A model generated the notes under the pieces. That model searched no databases and was not told the DNA's origin. It saw only the letters and a program-made list of their open reading frames with translations. From Meghimatium bilineatum (Eukaryota > Mollusca > Gastropoda > Stylommatophora > Philomycidae): a DNA stretch of 64,000 nucleotides. A program made the position numbers and the translations under genes. Shown here piece by piece: positions 11,186 to 23,940 of this stretch. The stretch covers positions 13,992,990-14,056,989 of the forward strand of contig CM067302.1 in NCBI GenBank assembly GCA_034231615.1, read 5' to 3'. How positions within the stretch are numbered: position 1 is the first letter of the stretch; each line of letters begins with the position of its first letter.

Positions 11186-13915
11186 CCGGTAGTTTCTTAT
11201 TAGAAATATTTTTTTTTCTTTCTTTTTCAATCTTTTCAACACATATCATAAATGTATCTACCGATAAATGATCACTAGAAATATATCTTTTTATTTTCTT
11301 TGTCAAACTTTTCAACACATTTCATAAATGTATATAGTTTATCATTAGAAATATTTTTGTTTATTTTCTTTTTCAATCTTTTCAACACATATCATAAATG
11401 TATCTACCGATAAATGATCACTAGAAATATATCTTTTTATTTTCTTTGTCAAACTTTTCAACACATTTCATAAATGTATATAGTTTATCATTAGAAATAT
11501 TTTTGTTTATTTTCTTGTTCAAACTTTTCAACACATTTCATAAGTGTATATAGTTTATTAATAGAAATTTATTTTTTGATTTTACTTTTTGAAATTTTTC
11601 AACACATTTCATAAATGTATATAGTTTATCATTAGAAATATTTTTTTTTTATTTTCCTTCCAAACTTTTCAACATATTTCATAAATGTATCTAGTTTATC
11701 ACTAGAAATATATTTTTTGATTTTCTTTTTCAAACTTTTCAACACATCACATAAATGTATCTGCCAGTAGATTATCACTAAAAATATATCTTTTCATTTT
11801 CTTTTTCAAACTTTTCAACACATTTCATAAATGTATATAGTTTATCACTAGAAATATATTTTTTGATTTTCTTTTCCAAACTTTTCAACACATTTCATTA
11901 GTGTATATAGTTGATCAATAGAAATATATTTTTTGATTTTCTTTTTCAAACTTTTCAACACATTTCATAAATGTATCTAGTTTATCATTAGAAATATATT
12001 TTTTTATTTTCTTTTCCAAACTTTTCAACACAGTTCATAAATGTATCTAGTTTATCATTAGAAATATATTTTTTTGTTTTTGAAACTTTTCAACACATTT
12101 CATAAATGTATCTACCAGTAGTTTATTATTAGAAATATATTTTTTGATTTTCTTTTTCAAACTTTTCAATACATCTCATAAATGTATCTACCAGTAGATT
12201 ATCACTAGAAATATATCTTTTCATTTTCTTTTTCAAACTTTTCAACACATTTCATAAATGTATATAGTTTATCATTAAGAATATTTTTTTTATTTTCTTG
12301 TTCAAACTTTTCAACATATTTAATAAATGTATATAGTTTATCACTAGAAATATATTTTTTTATTTTCTTTCCAAACTTTTCAACACATTTCATAAATGTA
12401 TCTAGTTTATCATTAGAAATATATTTTTTGATTTTGAAACTTTTCAACACATTTCATAAATGTATCTAGTTTATCATTAGAAATATATTTTTTGATTTTG
12501 AAACTTTTCAACACATTTCATAAATGTATATAGTTTATCATTAGAAATATATTTTTCGATTTTGAAACTTTTCAACACATTTCATAAATGTATCTATCTA
12601 CCAGTAGTTTATTATTAGAAATATATTTTTTCATTTTCTTGTTCAAACTTTTCAACATATTTCATAAATGTATCTAGTTTATCATTAGAAATATATTTTT
12701 TGATTTTGTTACTTTTCAACACATTTCATAAATGTATCTAGTTTATCACTAGAAATATATTTTTTGATTTTCTTTTCCAAACTTTTCAACATATTTCATA
12801 AATGTATCTAGTTTATCACTAGAAATATATTTTTTGATTTTCTTTTCCAAACTTTTCAATACATCTCATAAATGTATCTACCAGTAGATTATCACTAGAA
12901 ATATATCTTTTCATTTTCTTTTTCAAACTTTTCAACACATTTCATAAATGTATATAGTTTATCATTAAGAATATTTTTTTTATTTTCTTGTTCAAACTTT
13001 TCAACATATTTAATAAATGTATATAGTTTATCACTAGAAATATATTTTTTTATTTTCTTTCCAAACTTTTCAACACATTTCATAAATGTATCTAGTTTAT
13101 CATTAGAAATATATTTTTTGATTTTGAAACTTTTCAACACATTTCATAAATGTATCTAGTTTATCATTAGAAATATATTTTTTGATTTTGAAACTTTTCA
13201 ACACATTTCATAAATGTATATAGTTTATCATTAGAAATATATTTTTCGATTTTGAAACTTTTCAACACATTTCATAAATGTATCTATCTACCAGTAGTTT
13301 ATTATTAGAAATATATTTTTTCATTTTCTTGTTCAAACTTTTCAACATATTTCATAAATGTATCTAGTTTATCATTAGAAATATATTTTTTGATTTTGTT
13401 ACTTTTCAACACATTTCATAAATGTATCTAGTTTATCACTAGAAATATATTTTTTGATTTTCTTTTCCAAACTTTTCAACATATTTCATAAATGTATCTA
13501 GTTTATCACTAGAAATATATTTTTTGATTTTCTTTTCCAAACTTTTCAACACATTTCATAAATGTATCTAGTTTATCATTAGAAATATATTTTTTGATTT
13601 TGAAACTTTTCAACACATTTCATAAATGTATATAGTTTATCATTAGAAATATTTGTATTTTATTTTCTTGTTCAAACTTTTCAACATATTTAATAAATGT
13701 ATATAGTTTATCACTAGAAATATATTTTTTGATTTTCTTTTCCAAACTTTTCAACACATTTCATAAATGTATCTAGTTGATCAATAGAAATTTATTTTTT
13801 GATTTTCTTTTTCAAACTTTTCAACACATTTCATAAATGTATCTAGTTTATCATTAGAAATATTTTTTTTTATTTTCTTTTTCAAACTTTTCAACACATC
13901 TCATAAATGTATCTA
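11186..13915 (+). repeat. Domain A higher-order unit expanded to 2,730 bases
   Basis: This is a regular unit enlarged by about 816 bases. Most of the gain is an exact-looking 690-base tandem duplication (12,161 to 12,850 and 12,851 to 13,540). The rest is one or two extra gattttgaaacttttc monomers near 12,430 to 12,520. The unit ends normally with gttgatcaatag before the next anchor. Confidence 0.85.
12161..13540 (+). repeat. 690-base tandem duplication inside a domain A unit
   Basis: The sequence from acttttcaatacatctc at 12,161 recurs at 12,851. The - strand 81-codon open frame in each half (12,205 to 12,450 and 12,895 to 13,140) translates identically, as expected for a very recent duplication of about ten monomers. 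Homology stops near 13,550, where cttttcaacacatttc replaces cttttcaatacatctc. Confidence 0.9.
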
Positions 13916-15888
13916 CCGGTAGTTTCTTATTAGAAATATTTTTTTTTCTTTCTTTTTCAATCTTTTCAACACATATCATAAATGTATCTACCGATAAATG
14001 ATCACTAGAAATATATCTTTTTATTTTCTTTGTCAAACTTTTCAACACATTTCATAAATGTATATAGTTTATCATTAGAAATATTTTTGTTTATTTTCTT
14101 TTTCAATCTTTTCAACACATATCATAAATGTATCTACCGATAAATGATCACTAGAAATATATCTTTTTATTTTCTTTGTCAAACTTTTCAACACATTTCA
14201 TAAATGTATATAGTTTATCATTAGAAATATTTTTGTTTATTTTCTTGTTCAAACTTTTCAACACATTTCATAAGTGTATATAGTTTATTAATAGAAATTT
14301 ATTTTTTGATTTTACTTTTTGAAATTTTTCAACACATTTCATAAATGTATATAGTTTATCATTAGAAATATTTTTTTTTTATTTTCCTTCCAAACTTTTC
14401 AACATATTTCATAAATGTATCTAGTTTATCACTAGAAATATATTTTTTGATTTTCTTTTTCAAACTTTTCAACACATCACATAAATGTATCTGCCAGTAG
14501 ATTATCACTAAAAATATATCTTTTCATTTTCTTTTTCAAACTTTTCAACACATTTCATAAATGTATATAGTTTATCACTAGAAATATATTTTTTGATTTT
14601 CTTTTCCAAACTTTTCAACACATTTCATTAGTGTATATAGTTGATCAATAGAAATATATTTTTTGATTTTCTTTTTCAAACTTTTCAACACATTTCATAA
14701 ATGTATCTAGTTTATCATTAGAAATATATTTTTTTATTTTCTTTTCCAAACTTTTCAACACAGTTCATAAATGTATCTAGTTTATCATTAGAAATATATT
14801 TTTTTGTTTTTGAAACTTTTCAACACATTTCATAAATGTATCTACCAGTAGTTTATTATTAGAAATATATTTTTTGATTTTCTTTTTCAAACTTTTCAAT
14901 ACATCTCATAAATGTATCTACCAGTAGATTATCACTAGAAATATATCTTTTCATTTTCTTTTTCAAACTTTTCAACACATTTCATAAATGTATATAGTTT
15001 ATCATAAAGAATATTTTTTTAATTTTCTTGTTCAAACTTTTCAACATATTTAATAAATGTATATAGTTTATCACTAGAAATATATTTTTTTATTTTCTTT
15101 CCAAACTTTTCAACACATTTCATAAATGTATCTAGTTTATCATTAGAAATATATTTTTTGATTTTCTTTTCCAAACTTTTCAACACATTTCATAAATGTA
15201 TCTAGTTTATCATTAGAAATATATTTTTTGATTTTTAAACTTTTCAACACATTTCATAAATGTATATAGTTTATCATTAGAAATATTTGTATTTTATTTT
15301 CTTGTTCAAACTTTTCAACATATTTAATAAATGTATATAGTTTATCATTAGAAATATATTTTTTGATTTTGTTACTTTTCAACACATTTCATAAATGTAT
15401 CTAGTTTATCACTAGAAATATATTTTTTGATTTTCTTTTCCAAACTTTTCAACATATTTCATAAATGTATCTAGTTTATCACTAGAAATATATTTTTTGA
15501 TTTTCTTTTCCAAACTTTTCAACACATTTCATAAATGTATCTAGTTTATCATTAGAAATATATTTTTTGATTTTGAAACTTTTCAACACATTTCATAAAT
15601 GTATATAGTTTATCATTAGAAATATTTGTATTTTATTTTCTTGTTCAAACTTTTCAACATATTTAATAAATGTATATAGTTTATCACTAGAAATATATTT
15701 TTTGATTTTCTTTTCCAAACTTTTCAACACATTTCATAAATGTATCTAGTTGATCAATAGAAATTTATTTTTTGATTTTCTTTTTCAAACTTTTCAACAC
15801 ATTTCATAAATGTATCTAGTTTATCATTAGAAATATTTTTTTTTATTTTCTTTTTCAAACTTTTCAACACATCTCATAAATGTATCTA
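13916..15888 (+). repeat. Domain A higher-order unit, 1,973 bases
   Basis: This is a regular unit of the 10.3 kb subtype, with cataaagaatattttttt at about 15,003 and gatttttaaacttttc at about 15,232. It is longer by roughly one monomer (about 60 bases) than the 1.91 kb type. Confidence 0.8.
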
Positions 15889-18080
15889 CCGGTAGTTTCT
15901 TATTAGAAATATTTTTTTTTCTTTCTTTTTCAATCTTTTCAACACATATCATAAATGTATCTACCGATAAATGATCACTAGAAATATATCTTTTTATTTT
16001 CTTTGTCAAACTTTTCAACACATTTCATAAATGTATATAGTTTATCATTAGAAATATTTTTGTTTATTTTCTTTTTCAATCTTTTCAACACATATCATAA
16101 ATGTATCTACCGATAAATGATCACTAGAAATATATCTTTTTATTTTCTTTGTCAAACTTTTCAACACATTTCATAAATGTATATAGTTTATCATTAGAAA
16201 TATTTTTGTTTATTTTCTTGTTCAAACTTTTCAACACATTTCATAAGTGTATATAGTTTATTAATAGAAATTTATTTTTTGATTTTACTTTTTGAAATTT
16301 TTCAACACATTTCATAAATGTATATAGTTTATCATTAGAAATATTTTTTTTTTATTTTCCTTCCAAACTTTTCAACATATTTCATAAATGTATCTAGTTT
16401 ATCACTAGAAATATATTTTTTGATTTTCTTTTTCAAACTTTTCAACACATCACATAAATGTATCTGCCAGTAGATTATCACTAAAAATATATCTTTTCAT
16501 TTTCTTTTTCAAACTTTTCAACACATTTCATAAATGTATATAGTTTATCACTAGAAATATATTTTTTGATTTTCTTTTCCAAACTTTTCAACACAGTTCA
16601 TAAATGTATCTAGTTTATCATTAGAAATATATTTTTTTGTTTTTGAAACTTTTCAACACATTTCATAAATGTATCTACCAGTAGTTTATTATTAGAAATA
16701 TATTTTTTGATTTTCTTTGTCAAACATTTCAACACATTTCATAAATGTATATAGTTTATCATTAGAAATATTTTTGTTTATTTTCTTTTTCAATCTTTTC
16801 AACACATATCATAAATGTATCTACCGATAAATGATCACTAGAAATATATCTTTTTATTTTCTTTGTCAAACTTTTCAACACATTTCATAAATGTATATAG
16901 TTTATCATTAGAAATATTTTTGTTTATTTTCTTGTTCAAACTTTTCAACACATTTCATAAGTGTATATAGTTTATTAATAGAAATTTATTTTTTGATTTT
17001 ACTTTTTGAAATTTTTCAACACATTTCATAAATGTATATAGTTTATCATTAGAAATATTTTTTTTTTATTTTCCTTCCAAACTTTTCAACATATTTCATA
17101 AATGTATCTAGTTTATCACTAGAAATATATTTTTTGATTTTCTTTTTCAAACTTTTCAACACATCACATAAATGTATCTGCCAGTAGATTATCACTAAAA
17201 ATATATCTTTTCATTTTCTTTTTCAAACTTTTCAACACATTTCATAAATGTATATAGTTTATCACTAGAAATATATTTTTTGATTTTCTTTTCCAAACTT
17301 TTCAACACATTTCATTAGTGTATATAGTTGATCAATAGAAATATATTTTTTGATTTTCTTTTTCAAACTTTTCAACACATTTCATAAATGTATCTAGTTT
17401 ATCATTAGAAATATATTTTTTGATTTTTAAACTTTTCAACACATTTCATAAATGTATATAGTTTATCATTAGAAATATTTGTATTTTATTTTCTTGTTCA
17501 AACTTTTCAACATATTTAATAAATGTATATAGTTTATCATTAGAAATATATTTTTTGATTTTGTTACTTTTCAACACATTTCATAAATGTATCTAGTTTA
17601 TCACTAGAAATATATTTTTTGATTTTCTTTTCCAAACTTTTCAACATATTTCATAAATGTATCTAGTTTATCACTAGAAATATATTTTTTGATTTTCTTT
17701 TCCAAACTTTTCAACACATTTCATAAATGTATCTAGTTTATCATTAGAAATATATTTTTTGATTTTGAAACTTTTCAACACATTTCATAAATGTATATAG
17801 TTTATCATTAGAAATATTTGTATTTTATTTTCTTGTTCAAACTTTTCAACATATTTAATAAATGTATATAGTTTATCACTAGAAATATATTTTTTGATTT
17901 TCTTTTCCAAACTTTTCAACACATTTCATAAATGTATCTAGTTGATCAATAGAAATTTATTTTTTGATTTTCTTTTTCAAACTTTTCAACACATTTCATA
18001 AATGTATCTAGTTTATCATTAGAAATATTTTTTTTAATTTTCTTTTTCAAACTTTTCAACACATCTCATAAATGTATCTA
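15889..18080 (+). repeat. Domain A higher-order unit with internal 714-base re-entry, 2,192 bases
   Basis: The left part is normal to about 16,715. A ccagtagtttattattag monomer then joins a ttctttgtcaaacatttc tract at about 16,722, and the unit restarts in the phase seen near 16,020. The cataagtg marker occurs at about 16,243 and again 714 bases later at about 16,957. A second shortcut near 17,410 omits the cagttcataaatg to ccagtag section before the gatttttaaac monomer. Confidence 0.82.
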
Positions 18081-20323
18081 CCGGTAGTTTCTTTTTAGAA
18101 ATATTTTTTTTTCTTTCTTTTTCAATCTTTTCAACACATATCATAAATGTATCTACCGATAAATGATCACTAGAAATATATCTTTTTATTTTCTTTGTCA
18201 AACTTTTCAACACATTTCATAAATGTATATAGTTTATCATTAGAAATATTTTTGTTTATTTTCTTTTTCAATCTTTTCAACACATATCATAAATGTATCT
18301 ACCGATAAATGATCACTAGAAATATATCTTTTTATTTTCTTTGTCAAACTTTTCAACACATTTCATAAATGTATATAGTTTATCATTAGAAATATTTTTG
18401 TTTATTTTCTTGTTCAAACTTTTCAACACATTTCATAAGTGTATATAGTTTATTAATAGAAATTTATTTTTTGATTTTACTTTTTGAAATTTTTCAACAC
18501 ATTTCATAAATGTATATAGTTTATCATTAGAAATATTTTTTTTTTATTTTCCTTCCAAACTTTTCAACATATTTCATAAATGTATCTAGTTTATCACTAG
18601 AAATATATTTTTTGATTTTCTTTTTCAAACTTTTCAACACATCACATAAATGTATCTGCCAGTAGATTATCACTAAAAATATATCTTTTCATTTTCTTTT
18701 TCAAACTTTTCAACACATTTCATAAATGTATATAGTTTATCACTAGAAATATATTTTTTGATTTTCTTTTCCAAACTTTTCAACACATTTCATTAGTGTA
18801 TATAGTTGATCAATAGAAATATATTTTTTGATTTTCTTTTTCAAACTTTTCAACACATTTCATAAATGTATCTAGTTTATCATTAGAAATATATTTTTTT
18901 ATTTTCTTTTCCAAACTTTTCAACACAGTTCATAAATGTATCTAGTTTATCATTAGAAATATATTTTTTTGTTTTTGAAACTTTTCAACACATTTCATAA
19001 ATGTATCTACCAGTAGTTTATTATTAGAAATATATTTTTTGATTTTCTTTTTCAAACTTTTCAATACATCTCATAAATGTATCTACCAGTAGATTATCAC
19101 TAGAAATATATCTTTTCATTTTCTTTTTCAAACTTTTCAACACATTTCATAAATGTATATAGTTTATCATTAAGAATATTTTTTTTATTTTCTTGTTCAA
19201 ACTTTTCAACATATTTAATAAATGTATATAGTTTATCACTAGAAATATATTTTTTTATTTTCTTTCCAAACTTTTCAACACATTTCATAAATGTATCTAG
19301 TTTATCATTAGAAATATATTTTTTGATTTTCTTTTCCAAACTTTTCAACACATTTCATAAATGTATCTAGTTTATCATTAGAAATATATTTTTTGATTTT
19401 GAAACTTTTCAACACATTTCATAAATGTATATAGTTTATCATTAGAAATATTTGTATTTTATTTTCTTGATCAAACTTTTCAACATATTTAATAAATGTA
19501 TATAGTTTATCATTAGAAATATATTTTTTGATTTTGTTACTTTTCAACACATTTCATAAATGTATCTAGTTTATCACTAGAAATATATTTTTTGATTTTC
19601 TTTTCCAAACTTTTCAGCACATTTCATAAATGTATCTAGTTTATCATTAGAAATATATTTTTTGATTTTGAAACTTTTCAACACATTTCATAAATGTATA
19701 TAGTTTATCATTAGAAATATTTGTATTTTATTTTCTTGTTCAAACTTTTCAACATATTTAATAAATGTATATAGTTTATCATTAGAAATATATTTTTTGA
19801 TTTTGTTACTTTTCAACACATTTCATAAATGTATCTAGTTTATCACTAGAAATATATTTTTTGATTTTCTTTTCCAAACTTTTCAACATATTTCATAAAT
19901 GTATCTAGTTTATCACTAGAAATATATTTTTTGATTTTCTTTTCCAAACTTTTCAGCACATTTCATAAATGTATCTAGTTTATCATTAGAAATATATTTT
20001 TTGATTTTGAAACTTTTCAACACATTTCATAAATGTATATAGTTTATCATTAGAAATATTTGTATTTTATTTTCTTGTTCAAACTTTTCAACATATTTAA
20101 TAAATGTATATAGTTTATCACTAGAAATATATTTTTTGATTTTCTTTTCCAAACTATTCAACACATTTCATTAGTGTATATAGTTGATCAATAGAAATTT
20201 ATTTTTTTATTTTCTTTTTCAAACTTTTCAACACATTTTATAAATGTATCTAGTTTATCATTAGAAATATATTTTTTTTATTTTCTTTTTCAAACTTTTC
20301 AACAAATCTCATAAATGTATCTA
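18081..20323 (+). repeat. Domain A higher-order unit expanded by short block repeats, 2,243 bases
   Basis: The left 1.3 kb is regular. From about 19,380 to 20,110 a block containing gaaatatttgtattttattttc is repeated at about 19,450, 19,720 and 20,060, offsets of about 270 and 339. The 69-base difference between those offsets equals one monomer. A private A to G change giving cttttcagcacattt is shared at about 19,615 and 19,955. Confidence 0.82.
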
Positions 20324-22152
20324 CCGGTAGTTTCTTATTAGAAATATTTTTTTTATTTTCTTTTTCAATCTTTTCAACACATATCATAAATGTATCTACC
20401 GATAAATGATCACTAGAAATATATCTTTTTATTTTCTTTGTCAAACTTTTCAACACATTTCATAAATGTATATAGTTTATCATTAGAAATATTTTTGTTT
20501 ATTTTCTTGTTCAAACTTTTCAACACATTTCATAAATGAATATAGTTTATCATTAGAAATATATATTTTTAATTTTCTTGTTCAAACTTTTCAACACATT
20601 TCATAAATGTATATAGTTTATCATTAGAAATATTTTTGTTTATTTTCTTGTTCAAACTTTTCAACACATTTCATAAGTGTATATAGTTTATTAATAGAAA
20701 TTTATTTTTTTGATTTTACTTTTTGAAATTTTTCAACACATTTCATAAATGTATATAGTTTATCATTAGAAATATTTTTTTTTTATTTTCTTGTTCAAAC
20801 TTATCAACATATTTCATAAATGTATCTAGTTTATCACTAGAAATATATTTTTTGATTTTCTTTTTCAAACTTTTCAACACATCACATAAATGTATCTGCC
20901 AGTAGATTATCACTAAAAATATATCTTTTCATTTTCTTTTTCAAACTTTTCAACACATTTCATAAATGTATATAGTTTATCACTAGAAATATATTTTTTG
21001 ATTTTCTTTTCCAAACTTTTCAACACATTTCATTAGTGTATATAGTTCATCAATAGAAATATATTTTTTGATTTTCTTTTTCAAACTTTTCAACACATTT
21101 CATAAATGTATCTAGTTTATCATTAGAAATATATTTTTTTATTTTCTTTTCCAAACTTTTCAACACAGTTCATAAATGTATCTAGTTTATCATTAGAAAT
21201 ATATTTTTTTGTTTTTGAAACTTTTCAACACATTTCATAAATGTATATAGTTTATCATTAAGGATATTTTTTTTTATTTTCTTGTTCAAACTTTTCAACA
21301 CATTTCATAAATGGATATAGTTTATCATTAGAAACATTTTTTTTTTATTTTCTTGTTCAAACTTTTCAACATATTTAATAAATGTATATAGTTTATCACT
21401 AGAAATATATTTTTTTATTATCTTTCCAAACTTTTCAACACATTTCATAAATGTATCTAGTTTATCATTAGAAATATATTTTTCGATTTTGAAACTTTTC
21501 AACACATTTCATAAATGTATCTATCTACCAGTAGTTTATTATTAGAAATATATTTTTTCATTTTCTTGTTCAAACTTTTCAACATATTTCATAAATGTAT
21601 CTAGTTTATCATTAGAAATATATTTTTTGATTTTGTTACTGTTCAACAAATTTCATAAATGTATCTAGTTTATCACTAGAAATATATTTTTTGATTTTCT
21701 TTTCCAAACTTTTCAACATATTTCATAAATGTATCTAGTTTATCACTAGAAATATATTTTTTGATTTTCTTTTCCAAACTTTTCAACACATTTCATAAAT
21801 GTATCTAGTTTATCATTAGAAATATATTTTTTGATTTTGAAACTTTTCAACACATTTCATAAATGTATATAGTTTATAATTAGAAATATTTGTATTTTAT
21901 TTTCTTGTTCAAACTTTTCAACATATTTAATAAATGTATATAGTTTATCACTAGAAATATATTTTTTGATTTTCTTTTCCAAACTTTTCAACACATTTCA
22001 TAAATGTATCTAGTTGATCAATAGAAATTTATTTTTTGATTTTCTTTTTCAAACTTTTCAACACATTTCATAAATGTATCTAGTTTATCATTAGAAATAT
22101 TTTTTTTTATTTTCTTTTTCAAACTTTTCAACACATCTCATAAATGTATCTA
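20324..22152 (+). repeat. Domain A right-edge higher-order unit, 1,829 bases
   Basis: This unit resembles the left-edge copies rather than the core. It again holds cataaatgaatatag (20,537), the ttgttcaaacttatcaac monomer (about 20,800) and gttcatcaatag (about 21,047). It also has private changes such as gaaacattttttttt near 21,332 and gttactgttcaacaaattt near 21,634. Confidence 0.8.
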
Positions 22153-23282
22153 CCGGTAGTTTCTTATTAGAAATATTTTTTTTTCTTTCTTTTTCAATCT
22201 TTTCAACACATATCATAAATGTATCTACCGATAAATGATCACTAGAAATATATCTTTTTATTTTCTTTGTCAAACTTTTCAACACATTTCATAATTGTAT
22301 ATAGTTTATCATTAGAAATATTTTTGTTTATTTTCTTTTTCAATCTTTTCAACACATATCATAAATGTATCTACCGATAAATGATCACTAGAAATATATC
22401 TTTTTATTTTCTTTGTCAAACTTTTCAACACATTTCATAATTGTATATAGTTTATCATTAGAAATATTTTTGTTTATTTTCTTGTTCAAACTTTTCAACA
22501 TATTTAATAAATGTATATAGTTTATCACTAGAAATATATTTTTTTATTTTCTTTCCAAACTTTTCAACACATTTCATAAATGTATCTAGTTTATCATTAG
22601 AAATATATTTTTCGATTTTGAAACTTTTCAACACATTTCATAAATGTATCTATCTACCAGTAGTTTATTATTAGAAATATATTTTTTCATTTTCTTGTTC
22701 AAACTTTTCAACATATTTCATAAATGTATCTAGTTTATCATTAGAAATATATTTTTTGATTTTGTTACTTTTCAACACATTTCATAAATGTATCTAGTTT
22801 ATCACTAGAAATATATTTTTTGATTTTCTTTTCCAAACCTTTCAACATATTTCATAAATGTATCTAGTTTATCACTAGAAATATATTTTTTGATTTTCTT
22901 TTCCAAACTTTTCAACACATTTCATAAATGTATCTAGTTTATCATTAGAAATATATTTTTTGATTTTGAAACTTTTCAACACATTTCATAAATGTATATA
23001 GTTTATCATTAGAAATATTTGTATTTTATTTTCTTGTTCAAACTTTTCAACATATTTAATAAATGTATATAGTTTATCACTAGAAATATATTTTTTGATT
23101 TTCTTTTCCAAACTATTCAACACATTTCATTAGTGTATATAGTTGATCAATAGAAATTTATTTTTTTATTTTCTTTTTCAAACTTTTCAACACATTTTAT
23201 AAATGTATCTAGTTTATCATTAGAAATATATTTTTTTTATTTTCTTTTTCAAACTTTTCAACACATCTCATAAATGTATCTA
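22153..23282 (+). repeat. Domain A right-edge unit, shortened to 1,130 bases
   Basis: This short anchor-to-anchor unit jumps from the ccgataaatgatcactag section to the ttaataaatgtatatag and ctatctaccag section near 22,500, omitting the middle of a regular unit. A private cataattgtatatag change occurs twice, at about 22,291 and 22,438. It therefore probably arose before a local duplication of about 147 bases, or was spread by conversion. Confidence 0.78.
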
Positions 23283-23940
23283 CCGGTAGTTTCTTATTAG
23301 AAATATTTTTTTTATTTTCTTTTTCAATCTTTTCAACACATATCATAAATGTATCTACCGATAAATGATCACTAGAAATATATCTTTTTATTTTCTTTGT
23401 CAAACTTTTCAACACATTTCATAAATGTATATAGTTTATCATTAGAAATATTTTTGTTTATTTTCTTGTTCAAACTTTTCAACACATTTCATAAATGAAT
23501 ATAGTTTATCATTAGAAATATATATTTTTAATTTTCTTGTTCAAACTTTTCAACATATTTAATAAATGTATATAGTTTATCACTAGAAATATATTTTTAA
23601 ATTTTCTTTTCCAAACTTTTCACCACATTTCATAAATGTATCTAGTTTATCATTAGAAATATATTTTTTTGTTTTTGAAAATTTTCAACACATTTCATAA
23701 ATGTATCTACCAGTAGTTTATTATTAGAAATATATTTTTTGATTTTCTTTTTCAAACTTTTCAACACATTTCATAAATGTATATAGTTTATCACTAGAAA
23801 TATATTTTTTGATTTTCTTTTCCAAGCTTTTCAACACATTTCATAAATGTATCTAGTTTATCATTAGAAATATATTTTTTGATTTTTTTTTCAAACTTTT
23901 CAATACATCTCATAAATGTATATAGTTTATCATTAGAAAT
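23283..23940 (+). repeat. Transition zone from domain A to domain B
   Basis: The last ACCGGT monomer of domain A (23,283) is followed by edge-type monomers: cataaatgaatatag at 23,494 and ttttcaccacattt at about 23,617. At about 23,870 a gatttttttttcaaac tract appears, followed by the first attttgtttaaattttaaac monomer at about 23,942, a marker of domain B. The first caaactgttc monomer is at 24,091 and the first caaacgtttc at 24,151. The change is gradual over a few monomers and contains no unique sequence. Confidence 0.8.

Larger units (their letters stand above)
1..23830 (+). repeat. Domain A: array of 65 to 76 base monomers with about 1.9 kb higher-order units
   Basis: This domain is recognised by fourteen monomers carrying ctaccggtag. 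The ccgg positions are 29, 952, 1747, 2671, 4586, 6499, 7363, 9277, 11186, 13916, 15889, 18081, 20324 and 22153, with a fifteenth at 23283. Each is followed by a ccgataaatgatcactag monomer. The intervals 1915, 1913, 1914 and 1909 define the regular higher-order unit; the other intervals are length variants. The 60 and 61 base short monomers of domain B are absent. Almost all - strand open frames of the window fall here, because several adjacent units are 69 or 75 bases and stay in frame. Confidence 0.9.

Noticed and set aside
21630-21650. caaactgttc-like string (gttactgttcaac) as a domain B monomer inside domain A
   Set aside because: The surrounding monomer is the ordinary gattttgttacttttc type; a single T to G change makes the resemblance, and no 61-mer follows.
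890-23415. The family of 64 to 83 codon - strand open frames as real small genes
   Set aside because: They begin and end within satellite monomers, recur with every higher-order unit, have no separate upstream or downstream sequence, and are broken by any change of monomer length.
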